A DNA stretch of 50,534 nucleotides from Streptomyces globisporus (GCA_014649555.1 BMTG01000025.1:1-50534), one strand, 5' to 3'; shown: positions 1 to 9,011, counted from the stretch's first letter. The notes: a model not told the origin generated them from the sequence alone. Made by a program: numbers and translations.

Positions 1-2277
1 AGAAAGTGGGAGGGACCGTGGACCTTGGTCGGGGGACGTGGCAGCGACTGACCGCCGTGTGCCGAGCAGGTGCTCGGAGTACACCTCACCCCACTGAACC
101 GGCACCCGCCCACCACCCACCAAGGGATCGAGGACAACCAGACGAGGTTCGTCCGCCCACGCCGGCCGGCCGCGTCCGTCGGGGTACCCGTACCTCTGCC
201 AGTGCTGCTCGTGCCGCCAGCAGCGGCCCGCCCGCTGCAGCAGCAACGACAGAGGGGCAAGATCGCTGATGACGATGTCCGCGTCCAGGTCCAGGGACTG
301 TTCGACGACCTGCGTGGCCACCACGATCCGCCGGACCGGCCTCGGACCGCTCCGGCCCAGCCCCGCGGTGACTTCGGCCGTGCGCTCCTCCCTCACATCT
401 CCAGGAAATCGGGCATGCAGCAACTGAACATCACCCGCTTCCTCATGGGAGCGCCGGTCGAACTCCTCGCGGAGCTCCAGGTAAGTCTCCTGCGCGTCGC
501 CCACCGTGTTGCAGACCACAAGGGCGATGCCGCCGCCACCCGTCGCGACCGGCTCCAGCAGCCGCTTGATCACCGCAATCCGGTCCGCCACCACACCCTT
601 GCCCCCGTGGGCTGCTCGCTCGACGTCCACTCTGAGCCGCATGTTCCGCGAACGGGCCTGCTCCCGCTGACGGCCCTCGGAGATCTGCGCGCACCTGCCG
701 GTCTCGCCGTCCACGTACAGCCAGCCCGGGTACGGCGCGGGAAAAGTCTGCCGCTTCAGCACCGACGGCTTGTGGCCCGCGCCCCGCAGGTACTCCTTCA
801 CCAACCGGTCGCCGACCGAGCACGGGAGAGTCGCCGACAGCAGCACGACCGGCACACCGTAAAAGCCCAGCCAGTTCAGCAGCCGGCCCAGCAGCACTTG
901 CATGTACGGGTCGTAGGCATGCGCCTCATCCACGATGAAAGTCTTGTTCGAGAGAGCCAGCATCCGCAGAGCGTTGTGCCGAACCGGCAACACAGCCATC
1001 AGCGCCTGGTCAATCGTCCCAACCGCGAACTGCGCCAGCAGCGGCCTCTTCGCCCCACGCAACCACCGTCCCGGCCGCATATCAGCCTCCCGGCGCCGAC
1101 GCCCGGCAGGAGCCTCGTCACCGTCGCACGTCACCACCGCCTCGCCGTCCAAAACCTCGTCGGCGTAAGTGCTGCTCAGCCACGCCATGCTGTGAACCAA
1201 CGTCAGGCCTGCTCCCTCCCCGGACTGGTTCCCCAAGGCCCTGGCGACCCGGCCATGCATCTGGTCACTGGTGGCCATCGTCGGCAACAAGAACGCATAC
1301 CCGTGGGTGCCGAAAATCTTCGACAGGATCCGCTCCGCCTCCAACGCGGTCTCCGACTTCCCGTCACCAGGCGCGGCCGTCACCAACATGATGCCGCCCC
1401 TGCCCCCGGCACCCGCCGCAGCCAACAGCTCATCCATAACCGACCGCTGCAAGGGATTCGGCTCCCCCGCGATGCCGTACGCCTCGGCGAAGCCCTTGCG
1501 CTCCAGCTCCACCGGAGTCAGCCCAGCATCCCTCAACAAGCTGGCCGCGTCAGCCTGCGACCGCTGGAAGTGAGCGGGCAATGAAGGCTCAAGCGTTCGC
1601 TGGCGTTTCCGCAGGTACCCCTCCTGGCTGACCAGCCAGTCCGCGAGAATCACCACCCCCGTCACCAACACGGCAACAGGAGCCTCGAACGACCCAGGCG
1701 AGGCCGAGACCCCCAGCGCTTCGTGCACCGCCGTGGCATGCGCGACGCGCTGGTCAGCCCACACTGCGCCACCGAGGAACGTCGGGTGGGCACCGTTTCC
1801 CTGACGGTGAAAGCGGCCGTGATGACCGCCGATGATCTCCGCCACGCGTGCAGCGGCGCTCATCTCGTCGTCATCATCGAAGCCCAGAACCTTCAGGACG
1901 TCGGCTGCAGCAGTCATACCCGCCACGTCATGCCCGGCCCGTTCGGTACTCATCCGCTCGCTGCCCGCCGCCAGCTCACCGCTGAGGAACTGCGCAGCCG
2001 GCCGTGAACAGAATTGGAACCCAGACAGTTTCCCGATGTCGTGCAGGCCAGCACACAGGCCGACGAGCGCCCGAGCGCGATGCAGTTCCCCGGACAAGCC
2101 CATTCCCTCGGCTATACGCGCCCTCTGGTTCTCCGCCAAGTACACGTCCCACAAGTGAAGCGCCATCGCGGCCGCGTCGAGAAGATGCCTCACCAGCGGG
2201 TAGGGCGGCAAAGCCGGATCCAATCCACGGCACTTTCCCCACGCCGACTCATCCACCACACTCCGCCTGTGCAGCAC
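1..2277 (-). CDS. cas3: CRISPR-associated helicase/nuclease Cas3 (type I-E), 5' part, runs off left edge
   Basis: Cas3 unwinds and degrades DNA marked by Cascade. Read from GTG 2277, the frame is open for 759 codons to the window edge. Visible parts: HD nuclease with H31 and the AGLHDIGK motif (HD about residues 79-80), GGHHG near 151, Walker A APGDGKS near 302-308, DEAH box in FIVDEAHAYD near 450, SATLP near 481, then ATQVVEQSLDLD and LLQRAGR helicase motifs. The start is chosen for a GAGAGG ribosome site 6 bases upstream; GTG 2259, or an upstream GTG near 2382, are alternatives. It is divergent from the array. The remaining cas genes are presumably left of the window. The last ~25 residues before the edge do not look like typical Cas3, so truncation or a frameshift just outside cannot be excluded. 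Confidence 0.93.
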   Translation of the reverse strand, partial: MLHRRSVVDESAWGKCRGLDPALPPYPLVRHLLDAAAMALHLWDVYLAENQRARIAEGMGLSGELHRARALVGLCAGLHDIGKLSGFQFCSRPAAQFLSGELAAGSERMSTERAGHDVAGMTAAADVLKVLGFDDDDEMSAAARVAEIIGGHHGRFHRQGNGAHPTFLGGAVWADQRVAHATAVHEALGVSASPGSFEAPVAVLVTGVVILADWLVSQEGYLRKRQRTLEPSLPAHFQRSQADAASLLRDAGLTPVELERKGFAEAYGIAGEPNPLQRSVMDELLAAAGAGGRGGIMLVTAAPGDGKSETALEAERILSKIFGTHGYAFLLPTMATSDQMHGRVARALGNQSGEGAGLTLVHSMAWLSSTYADEVLDGEAVVTCDGDEAPAGRRRREADMRPGRWLRGAKRPLLAQFAVGTIDQALMAVLPVRHNALRMLALSNKTFIVDEAHAYDPYMQVLLGRLLNWLGFYGVPVVLLSATLPCSVGDRLVKEYLRGAGHKPSVLKRQTFPAPYPGWLYVDGETGRCAQISEGRQREQARSRNMRLRVDVERAAHGGKGVVADRIAVIKRLLEPVATGGGGIALVVCNTVGDAQETYLELREEFDRRSHEEAGDVQLLHARFPGDVREERTAEVTAGLGRSGPRPVRRIVVATQVVEQSLDLDADIVISDLAPLSLLLQRAGRCWRHEQHWQRYGYPDGRGRPAWADEPRLVVLDPLVGGGRVPVQWGEVYSEHLLGTRRSVAATSPDQGPRSLPLS

Positions 2278-2382
2278 TCCAGTCCTCTCCGCTCCGCCAC
2301 TCGAACCTGATCTCGCAAAGGAAGCAAGACCGCCAGCGATCGCATATAAGCACCTGGCACTGACATTGATGTCGCTCACGTC

Positions 2383-2540
2383 GGCCGTTCCCTGAGCTCT
2401 GACGGGGCACCCGTACTCGCCTTGGCGACCTTGCAAGCTGCACCTGGATAAGGTGATGACATGCGTCCGACCAAGCGTCTCTCTTCCTCAAGAATGGCAA
2501 AGAAAATGCAAAGCCCTTCTTAAGGTGCAGGTCAGGAAGT
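2383..2540 (+). promoter_or_regulatory. CRISPR leader of the main array
   Basis: This stretch lies between divergent cas3 and the first repeat and is clearly A/T-richer than its surroundings, with a run of AAAGAAAATGCAAAG near 2499-2513. The most degenerate repeat is at the far end (3395), which places the leader and newest spacers here. It probably holds the pre-crRNA promoter; no exact -10/-35 can be assigned. Confidence 0.6.
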
Positions 2541-3423
2541 GTCCTCCCCGCCGACGCGGGGGTGTTCCGCTGTTGTTCGTTCGCGCCCTGATCCTGGGCG
2601 GGTCCTCCCCGCCGACGCGGGGGTGTTCCGTACATCAACGAGATGGCGGCCGCCCTCCGAGGGTCCTCCCCGCCGACGCGGGGGTGTTCCGACCTTATTG
2701 TCGAAGACACCCACCTCGTCCTCGTCCTCCCCGCCGACGCGGGGGTGTTCCGCCCTCCACGACCTGAAGGCGGCGGGCGTCATCGTCCTCCCCGCCGACG
2801 CGGGGGTGTTCCGTCCTTCGCCTGCTTGATCCGGGCCGCGAGCGCGTCCTCCCCGCCGACGCGGGGGTGTTCCGCACTCCTACCGGCAGTGGTCGGTGCA
2901 GGCCGCGTCCTCCCCGCCGACGCGGGGGTGTTCCGGCGATGGAGATCTCCGGTGACGTGGAGGTGAAGTCCTCCCCGCCGACGCGGGGGTGTTCCGATCA
3001 TCAGCGCCGAGTTCTCCTGCGAGGTCGGGTCCTCCCCGCCGACGCGGGGGTGTTCCGCCGTCGAAGGGCACCGGGTCTACCGCAGGTACGTCCTCCCCGC
3101 CGACGCGGGGGTGTTCCGACCTGAGAGACTGGCCTTTGCACGCCGGGTAGGTCCTCCCCGCCGACGCGGGGGTGTTCCGGCCGCGGCCGGCGGCTACGCG
3201 CACGGCGCCCCGTCCTCCCCGCCGACGCGGGGGTGTTCCGGCCGCGGCCGGCGGCTACGCGCACGGCGCCCCGTCCTCCCCGCCGACGCGGGGGTGTTCC
3301 GCAGCTCCGGCAGTGCCGCGTCACCGGCCGGTCGTCCTCCCCGCCGACGCGGGGGTGTGCCGACCGCGCGAGGTTTCGTGACGACGCCGGGACCGGTGTC
3401 CCCGCCGCCGCGGGGGTGTTCCG
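2541..3423 (+). CRISPR. Type I-E CRISPR array, 15 repeats / 14 spacers
   Basis: Repeats are 29 bp, beginning GTCCTCCCCGCCGACGCGGG and ending GGTGTTCCG, with a constant 61-bp period (starts 2541, 2602, 2663, 2724, 2785, 2846, 2907, 2968, 3029, 3090, 3151, 3212, 3273, 3334, 3395), so every spacer is 32 bp. The partly palindromic CCCCG...CGGGG core and the lengths are typical of I-E and match the neighbouring cas3. By analogy with the E. coli repeat the transcribed strand is plus. The repeat at 3334 has one change near its end; the repeat at 3395 has four changes, marking the trailer end. Spacers at 3180-3211 and 3241-3272 are identical. Confidence 0.98.
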
Positions 3424-3539
3424 GTGAAACGGACGGCGGGGCACCAGCTGTGGCGGCGAGCATTGCGGTTCGCGCGGCAGTGGATTCCTGTTGGTCGGTT
3501 ACCACAAGCTCGACCACGATAGATGACTGCCGTCTTACG

Positions 3540-4040
3540 ATGAGTGTTCGCCGACGCTGGGAGCCCACCGTGCTGGATCACACCCCGGACTACCCGCCGA
3601 GGACCCCACCGCCACCCAAACGACCCGTCTCTCCGCCGCGCCCGGAGACGAGCCTTGCGGGCACAGCCCGGGCCAGGATGCAGGTGCGAAACCGGCGCAC
3701 TGCGGCATGGTCGCTTGAGGCCGCTCCGTGGTCAGCGGCGAAAGCGTCCGCGCACGTAGTGGAGCGGCTGCACGAGTGGGGCTACCGAGAAGCCGACACG
3801 TCAGCGGCCGCGCTGACACACCTGCTGGTGCGGACCGCTGTTGCGGACGGCGGCCGGCGGGTGTCTGTCCACCTCGCAGACCAGAACCGGCAGGCCCTCA
3901 TCGTCGCCCTGTCGCACCAGCCAGGACTCGCAGTCGCCGACACCAGGGTACTGCCGCAACTGACCGGCCTCGGAGCAGTTTCGTGCGGCACAGACACGGC
4001 CGACGACGGACGCAGAGTATGGGCGGTACTCGACCTATAG
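3540..4040 (+). CDS. HATPase-like (RsbW-type) regulatory protein, degenerate
   Basis: A 166-residue protein beginning MSVRRRWEP. After a Pro-rich N-terminus, residues ~60-130 resemble the histidine-kinase-like ATPase proteins common in Streptomyces: helix SAAKASAHVVERLHEWGY, then LTHLLVRTAVADGG in the place where these proteins carry the N-box (usually LVSELVTNAVRH), then strand VSVHLADQNRQALIVALSH. The expected N-box Asn is missing, so ATP binding may be lost; an anti-sigma-like or partner-binding role is inference. The open frame extends upstream into the array, but coding-like protein starts only at this ATG, 116 bp after the last repeat. Confidence 0.7.
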   Translation: MSVRRRWEPTVLDHTPDYPPRTPPPPKRPVSPPRPETSLAGTARARMQVRNRRTAAWSLEAAPWSAAKASAHVVERLHEWGYREADTSAAALTHLLVRTAVADGGRRVSVHLADQNRQALIVALSHQPGLAVADTRVLPQLTGLGAVSCGTDTADDGRRVWAVLDL

Positions 4041-4096
4041 GGCCCAGCCTCCTTGCGGCCATCGTGCCTTCACAGTCGTCCCGGCGTTGAGCTGGC

Positions 4097-4270
4097 ATGG
4101 ACTCCCTCAACGGCTCATACCCGACAACACCGCGCCTTCCGCTGATCACGCTCACCGAGGCACGAGAGGCAGTCCGGCTCTTGCAGCACTTCGCTGACGA
4201 CAGCCCCGAGGGCCGGGACGCGGACGCCTGGGTCGCCGAGGTCGCGTTGCGGTTACCAGCCGAAGACTGA
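4097..4270 (+). CDS. Small hypothetical protein, 57 aa
   Basis: ATG 4097 to TGA 4268 encodes MDSLNGSYPTTPRLPLITLT followed by an amphipathic segment EAREAVRLLQHFADD and a short acidic end. It follows the HATPase-like gene by 56 bp on the same strand and ends 3 bp before the convergent gene at 4274. Codon third positions are mostly G/C, which favours real coding. No family is recognised. It could be a small partner of the upstream regulator. Confidence 0.6.
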   Translation: MDSLNGSYPTTPRLPLITLTEAREAVRLLQHFADDSPEGRDADAWVAEVALRLPAED

Positions 4271-4273
4271 ACG

Positions 4274-6838
4274 TCATGCGATCACCGGGCCAGCCGTGTC
4301 GGTGTCCAGCGGTCGGGTGGCGAGCTCGTGCAGCCGGCCCGTCCACGGCGCGACCGGGACCTGTTCGGTCCGTGCGGCGGTCTGCTCGCGCAGCTGCTCC
4401 AGCCGCGTCGTGAGCAGGTACTCGGCGGTGCGCTCCCGGGCGGTGTCGGCGGCCTTCGTCGCGGCGGCGATGGCGTCCGCGCCGTTCGGGTTGTGGCGGA
4501 ACCAGCGGCGGTTCTGCTCGGTGCGGAACGCCCGGCGGGCTTCCGCTTCGGCTTCCGCGGTCCGTCCGAGCCTCTCCAGGGCGTTGCTGCGGTAGTCCGA
4601 CAGCGCCGCTTCCACGGTCTGGAGCGCGGCGAAGGCCAGCACCGATGCCGCACCGACCGGGTCCGTGTCCAGCTCGCCCGGCTCCACCGATTCCAGGAAC
4701 TCCCGCTGGGTGTGCTTGATGTCGGCCTCCAGCGACGCCCGGACACCGGCGATGACGGCGTCGATGTCGTCCCGGTCATCCAGCACGGCCGCCCAGGTCG
4801 CGGCGAGCAGACCGGTCTCCACCGTCATGGTCTCGGTCCGGCGCCGGTAGCCGCACGCCTCGCACAGCCCGGCCGCCCGGCCGCGCCCGCAGTCCTCGCA
4901 CGCCAGCGCCTGGCGGACCGCCTCGGCGGCGGCCGCGACCCGCCGCTCGTGTTCCGCCTGCTCAGCGGCCTCCGCACGGGCCGCCTCGCGTCGGGCCCGC
5001 TCCACACGGACCTGCTCCTGGTCCCGGGCGAAATTCTCCGCCTGGGTGGCGACCCGTTCGCGCAGCCGCTTCTCAAGGATGCGGCGGCGTTCGCCACCGG
5101 CGAGGCCGGGCAGCTCCCGGTCGATGTCCGCGCGCATCTGCGCCCGGCGGGCCCGGTGGATGTGGACCACGTTGGCGCAGCTCTCGCAGCTCTCCCCGGT
5201 GTCCAGCCGGATCCCGTCGTCGCAGCGCCGGTCCGGGCACGAGGGCCGCCGGACCAGCCCACGGCCCCTCAGCCACCCGAACGGTTTGGCGACCATCGCC
5301 TCGCCGCCGGTCTCCGTCAGACGGCGGGTAAGTCGGTCGGCCAGCAGCTGCGGCGCACTCTCCGGTCCCACGTCCAGGCCGGTCAGCTGCGCCACCTCCG
5401 CTTTCGCGGCGGCCTCCACCTGGTCCTGCTGCCAACCCGACAGCCGCCCCCAGAGCGGGGACACCGGCCGCAGGGCCACCCGCAGATGAGAATCGGCAGG
5501 CAGGGCCACCCGCTTCTGCTGCTGCGCCTTTTCCCACCCCCCGGCGCGCAGTTGGCCACCGTCGTCAGCCCCGTCAGTACGCTGCTCAACTCGCTGATCG
5601 ACTGGGGGCTTCTTCGGCTTGCCCCCGCGGAGCGGGCCGCCGTCCTCGCGCACGCACGCGCGCTCCGGCAGATCACCGAACCCACCACGGCCTTCGCCGG
5701 CAAAGCCACCAGCAAGCGAGAGATCAACTACGGGAGTACCCAGGTGAGGGTGGTCAGTGTGAAGGGCTGCCGCACCGTCGGGGTCTGAAACTCCCGTCAC
5801 ATCCGTCACCGGGATGCCGCTGACCTGCAGGTCCGTCTCCGCGCGCGGCGTCTCAACAGGCCCTGCCGCAACGTCGGGGTCTGAAAAATCGGGCTCGGGG
5901 GCCTGCGCACGGTCCTCCCGGATGTCTCCGGCGACCGTACAGCCGTGCGCGGCGGCGACCGAGAGCACCATCAGCCGCGACCGGTTTGCCAGGCCAGAGC
6001 TTGTTCGCAGACGCACCCGCAGCACCAGCTCCCGGTCCTCCAGGCGCTCCAGCACCCGCTCCCCCGCCGACGCCGTGCAGCCCAGCAGCCGGGCCACCGT
6101 TGCCGCCGCGCGGCCGCGCCTAGAGTCCACGGTCCCGCCGATCTGCCGCACCTGCCCGGTCTCCCGCGCCTCCAGCACCAGCAACAGCAGCGCGAGGCGG
6201 TCCGTCGCCGCACCCCGACCGGTACGCGTACCGATCAGCCCGGCCGGAGTGACCCGGCCGTCGCGGTGCTTCCAACCCGGCGCCATCACGGCCTCCAACA
6301 GCCGCTGCAGCGTCGCGTACTCCTTCTTCGTCAGGTTCAGCGGGTGCCCGACCACGTCCTGCGCCGCCCACAGAGGCAGCACCTTGCACTCAAGGCCGGT
6401 GCTTTCGCGAAACTCGCCCTCCGACGCATCGACGGAGACCACGCCGGACCGCTTCAGCGCTGGGACCACCTCGGATGCCGTGTACGACGCGGATGCCCCG
6501 ATCCACCGGCCCAGCTCGGAGGTGCGGATCGCCACTACACCGGTCTCCCACGGCGTCCGCGACGCCAGCACCAACACCGCCAGGCGCACCGCGTCCGACG
6601 CGCCGTCCAGGCCGTCCGCGTCCAGCAGCGCCCGCACCGCACCACCCAGCCGGGCACGCGCGTCCCGGCTGAGCGACAGCGGATGACCTGCCGCCCGCTT
6701 GGGGACCGGCCCGGCCTGCGCTGGGACGGACCGCAGCCGACGCCGCGAGCCTCCGCCCGTCACGTCGTCGACGGAGTTGTCGACGACCTCCCAGACCTCG
6801 TGGTCCAGCACGGCGGCCGACGCCGCGCCCGCGCTCAC
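4274..6838 (-). CDS. Large helix-turn-helix / zinc-finger protein of mobile elements (possible replication or regulatory protein)
   Basis: 854 residues from GTG 6838. Residues ~60-310 look like two winged-helix modules (LSLSRDARARLGGAVRALL..., then PLNLTKKEYATLQRLLEAV... and a VARLLGCTASAGERVLERL recognition-helix-like segment). Residues ~310-460 are low-complexity linker. Around 530-560 a Cys cluster (SCPDRRC...SCESC) is followed by a long Arg/Glu/Ala coiled coil (~565-645) and a second cluster CEDCGRGRAAGLCEACG (~646-662). Such architecture suits a DNA-binding protein; placement at the left end of the element suggests plasmid replication or its control, but no Rep catalytic motif was seen, so function is inference. 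Confidence 0.75.
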   Translation of the reverse strand: MSAGAASAAVLDHEVWEVVDNSVDDVTGGGSRRRLRSVPAQAGPVPKRAAGHPLSLSRDARARLGGAVRALLDADGLDGASDAVRLAVLVLASRTPWETGVVAIRTSELGRWIGASASYTASEVVPALKRSGVVSVDASEGEFRESTGLECKVLPLWAAQDVVGHPLNLTKKEYATLQRLLEAVMAPGWKHRDGRVTPAGLIGTRTGRGAATDRLALLLLVLEARETGQVRQIGGTVDSRRGRAAATVARLLGCTASAGERVLERLEDRELVLRVRLRTSSGLANRSRLMVLSVAAAHGCTVAGDIREDRAQAPEPDFSDPDVAAGPVETPRAETDLQVSGIPVTDVTGVSDPDGAAALHTDHPHLGTPVVDLSLAGGFAGEGRGGFGDLPERACVREDGGPLRGGKPKKPPVDQRVEQRTDGADDGGQLRAGGWEKAQQQKRVALPADSHLRVALRPVSPLWGRLSGWQQDQVEAAAKAEVAQLTGLDVGPESAPQLLADRLTRRLTETGGEAMVAKPFGWLRGRGLVRRPSCPDRRCDDGIRLDTGESCESCANVVHIHRARRAQMRADIDRELPGLAGGERRRILEKRLRERVATQAENFARDQEQVRVERARREAARAEAAEQAEHERRVAAAAEAVRQALACEDCGRGRAAGLCEACGYRRRTETMTVETGLLAATWAAVLDDRDDIDAVIAGVRASLEADIKHTQREFLESVEPGELDTDPVGAASVLAFAALQTVEAALSDYRSNALERLGRTAEAEAEARRAFRTEQNRRWFRHNPNGADAIAAATKAADTARERTAEYLLTTRLEQLREQTAARTEQVPVAPWTGRLHELATRPLDTDTAGPVIA

Positions 6839-7423
6839 CAGGCACCACCGCTATACCGGGTGACTGCCCGGTATGCCGCCGAACACTTCCGCGGCGCACA
6901 AGGTGCAAAACGTGACGAATCGACGGTCGATCCCGTCACACGGGTAGATCCGGACACCCGAACCAGATTGAAACGGACATGGGTCGGCTTTTCATAAACC
7001 GGGAGATCGGGCACTATGACGTTGACCAGCTTTCAGATGCGCGGACATGCCAGAGCCCTCAGGCCCCGGTCTGGATGTGCGGATGGGTTGGGAAACCGAT
7101 CAGGCGAGTGGGGATCACCTCTCTCTTCTCTGTTTGGCCGGTGAACCGCAGGGCCCCTGTCACAGGGCCCCGCGGATCGGTAGGACATCGACCGTTGTCA
7201 GCGGCCGGGTCTTGCTGGTGGCCCTTGTCAAAGGGGCCGGACCCGCTTGTCAGGCGGGGTTTTGCGATTGGAAGAGCGGCTCGATGAGCCGAAGCCCAGG
7301 ACCGGCGTCAACCGGAACTGAGCAGCCGAACTGAGGTGTCACGCCCCAGTCGGTGCGAAGGGCCGCGCTGGCCGAAGCGGATTGTCAGTCCGCAAGGTGG
7401 CCGCGCGGCCGGTGGCGGCTACG
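6839..7423. other. Intergenic region with promoter for the gene to the left and small hairpins
   Basis: 585 bp without a convincing gene; open frames here lack ribosome sites and protein-like composition. It must hold the promoter of the divergent gene starting at 6838. Its right half contains the TGTCA-loop hairpins described separately. It is less G/C-rich (around 6970-7050) than its neighbours, as expected for a regulatory or origin-like region. Confidence 0.5.
7154..7393. repeat. Cluster of five short hairpins with T(T/G)GTCA loops
   Basis: Five small inverted repeats share the loop motif TGTCA: CCCTGT-C-ACAGGG at 7155-7167; CCG-TTGTCAG-CGG near 7192; GGCCC-TTGTCAA-AGGGGCC near 7220; CCCGC-TTGTCAG-GCGGG at 7242-7258, followed by TTTT; and GCGGA-TTGTCAG-TCCGC at 7377-7393. 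The stems differ in sequence while the loop is kept, so the loop or the hairpin shape appears to be what is conserved. They may be terminators for flanking genes, a REP-like family, or an iteron-like site. Confidence 0.65.
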
Positions 7424-7732
7424 TCACCCCGACCCCCTTGAATCCGAGGCTGGCGTCGGCGTGCCCTCATCCGCTTTTGCGGCCTCGGGGAAGCGTTCTG
7501 CGAGGCCCTTGAGGAGACGCAGGTAGTTCTCGCGGTGCGGGCGCCGAGGGCTGGTCTGGCCAAGCTCCCAGCGCGTGACCGCGACCCTCTTCACGCCCAC
7601 GGCGTCTGCGACGTCCTGCTGAGTGAGGCCGGCCGCCAGGCGCAGCTTCGCGCGCACATGCGGAGACGGCAGAGCCTCGGGCAGGCCGTTCAGCAGAGCG
7701 TCCACCCGCTGCGAGCGGTCCGAGTCGGACAT
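7424..7732 (-). CDS. Xre-family helix-turn-helix regulator, 102 aa
   Basis: Starts at ATG 7732, chosen for the GGAAGG ribosome site 7 bases upstream. Residues ~25-80 form a classic Xre helix-turn-helix: VRAKLRLAAGLTQQDVADAV followed by GVKRVAVTRWELGQTSP, with the LTQQDVA helix and the ITRWE-like recognition segment. The protein ends soon after, so no effector domain is present. It stands alone, last of a minus-strand series, about 90 bp downstream of the deaminase gene, and probably acts as a small repressor or copy/maintenance regulator of the element. Target unknown. Confidence 0.88.
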   Translation of the reverse strand: MSDSDRSQRVDALLNGLPEALPSPHVRAKLRLAAGLTQQDVADAVGVKRVAVTRWELGQTSPRRPHRENYLRLLKGLAERFPEAAKADEGTPTPASDSRGSG

Positions 7733-7821
7733 AGCCGCGCCTTCCATGATCGTTGTAACTACGAAAGATACACGATCTGATCTCCGGCGGGAGCGCGGCG
7801 CTGCCGCGGAGGGCGAGACGT

Positions 7822-8304
7822 TCAACGTGACCCGTCCTCACCCAGGCCCGGCAGGTGGGAGTTGGTTGCCTTCGCGGCCGCCGCCAACTCGGGCAGCTCC
7901 ACCACGACCACTCCGGCCTCCACCAGCTGCTCGTAGCCGACGCAGTCGTCGACGAACAGGCTCGGCTCGCGCCAAGCGATGACGACGCGCGGGATGCTGG
8001 CTTCGAGGATTCGCCGTGCGCAGGGCGTGCGGGAGGCGCTGCGCTGGGAGCAGGGCTCCAGCGTGCTGTAGATCGTCGCACCCGCGAGGCGCGGGTCGTC
8101 CTGGGGGAGTTGGGCGAGGGCGACTTCCTCCGCGTGCTCGCGGGGGCCGGTCGCGCGGGAGTAGCCGGACGCCAGCTCGGTGCCGTCCTCGCCGACGATG
8201 ACCGCGCCAACCGAGTAGGCGCCGGCGGCCGGAGGGCACAGCGCGGCGAGGTCGATCGCACGCTGTATCCAGCGCAGGTCCTGGTCTCGGTCGGGTGCGT
8301 ACAT
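7822..8304 (-). CDS. RibD-like deaminase (cytidine/deoxycytidylate deaminase fold)
   Basis: 160 residues with the zinc-deaminase signature: HAEEVAL (Zn-binding His and catalytic Glu, about residue 57) and TLEPCSQRSASRTPCARRI (two Zn-binding Cys). This corresponds to the N-terminal deaminase half of RibD, which deaminates the pyrimidine in riboflavin synthesis, though the spacing PCSQRSASRTPC is two residues longer than the usual PCxxxGxTPPC. Its ATG 8304 overlaps the stop of the reductase gene (TGATG), so the two are translationally coupled and together form a split RibD-like pair. As no other rib genes are nearby, the substrate is probably a related pyrimidine or pterin; this is inference. 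Confidence 0.85.
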   Translation of the reverse strand: MYAPDRDQDLRWIQRAIDLAALCPPAAGAYSVGAVIVGEDGTELASGYSRATGPREHAEEVALAQLPQDDPRLAGATIYSTLEPCSQRSASRTPCARRILEASIPRVVIAWREPSLFVDDCVGYEQLVEAGVVVVELPELAAAAKATNSHLPGLGEDGSR

Positions 8305-8990
8305 CAGGCGGTGCGCTCCTTGGGGGCGTAGCGGACGAAGACGACGTCGTCGATCGCGCGGATCTCCAGCACCTTCATCCGGGCCGTCGATCCGCCGGGG
8401 TAGTCGGCGGCGCTCAGGAAGCGCGCCGCCTCCGGCTGGCCCACCAGCAGGGGCGCGATGGCGAGGTGTACTTCGTCAGCGAGGTCCGCGGCCATGAGCT
8501 GAGTGTGGATCGTGCCGCCGCCCTCCACCATGAGCCGGTCGATGCCACGTCGCCCGAGCTCATCGAGGACCAGGCCCCAGTCGAGCTCCGGGCCGACGGT
8601 GACGACGTCCGCGAGGCCGTCGAGCGTGGCGCGCACCTTCTCCACCGCGTCGTCGACGGTGACGACCAGCTTCTCGCCGCCGTGGTGCCAGAAATTGAGG
8701 TCAGGGGAGAGGTCCCCGGTCCGGGTGACCGTGACCTTGAGCGGGTAAGCCGGCTTGCCCGCCGCGACGCGCTGGACCCGGCGCTCCTCGCTGTTGACCA
8801 GGAGGCGCGGGTTGTCCTTTCGCATGGTCGTTGCGCCGATCAGAATGGCGTCGGACTCCGCGCGGACCTGGTCGACGCGGTCGAAGTCGGCCGCGTTGGA
8901 CAGGCGCAGCCGCTCGGGGCTGGCGTCGTCCAGGTAGCCGTCGACCGACATGGCGGCGGAGAGGATGACGTACGGGCGGCGTGTGGTCAT
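8304..8990 (-). CDS. RibD C-terminal-like reductase (dihydrofolate reductase fold)
   Basis: 228 residues matching the RibD_C / DHFR-fold family: YVILSAAMSVDGYLDDAS at the N-terminus, SDAILIGATTMRKDNPRL, and MVEGGGTIHTQLMAADLADE with the GGG nucleotide-binding loop, then EVHLAIAPLLVGQ. Full RibD reductases use NADPH to reduce the ribosyl group of the deaminated pyrimidine. Here the reductase gene comes first and the deaminase second, in the order opposite to the domains of bifunctional RibD. It starts 21 bp after the stop of the Xre-TPR regulator and likely belongs to the same transcript. Confidence 0.87.
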   Translation of the reverse strand: MTTRRPYVILSAAMSVDGYLDDASPERLRLSNAADFDRVDQVRAESDAILIGATTMRKDNPRLLVNSEERRVQRVAAGKPAYPLKVTVTRTGDLSPDLNFWHHGGEKLVVTVDDAVEKVRATLDGLADVVTVGPELDWGLVLDELGRRGIDRLMVEGGGTIHTQLMAADLADEVHLAIAPLLVGQPEAARFLSAADYPGGSTARMKVLEIRAIDDVVFVRYAPKERTA

Positions 8991-9011
8991 GGGGTCGGTG
9001 ATCCGCTTCTC

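Noticed and set aside
70-1584. Long plus-strand open frame of 504 codons
   Set aside because: It is the antisense shadow of cas3, whose minus-strand frame carries all HD and helicase motifs.
2453-3444. Many overlapping open frames reading PPRRRGGVP- or NTPASAGRT-type repeats
   Set aside because: They are translations of CRISPR repeats and spacers, not proteins.
4328-5788. 486-codon plus-strand frame
   Set aside because: Antisense to the large HTH/zinc gene; Arg/Pro/His-rich composition typical of shadow frames.
6979-7287. Possible 102-aa gene in the hairpin region
   Set aside because: No ribosome site, runs through the TGTCA hairpins, no protein-like pattern.
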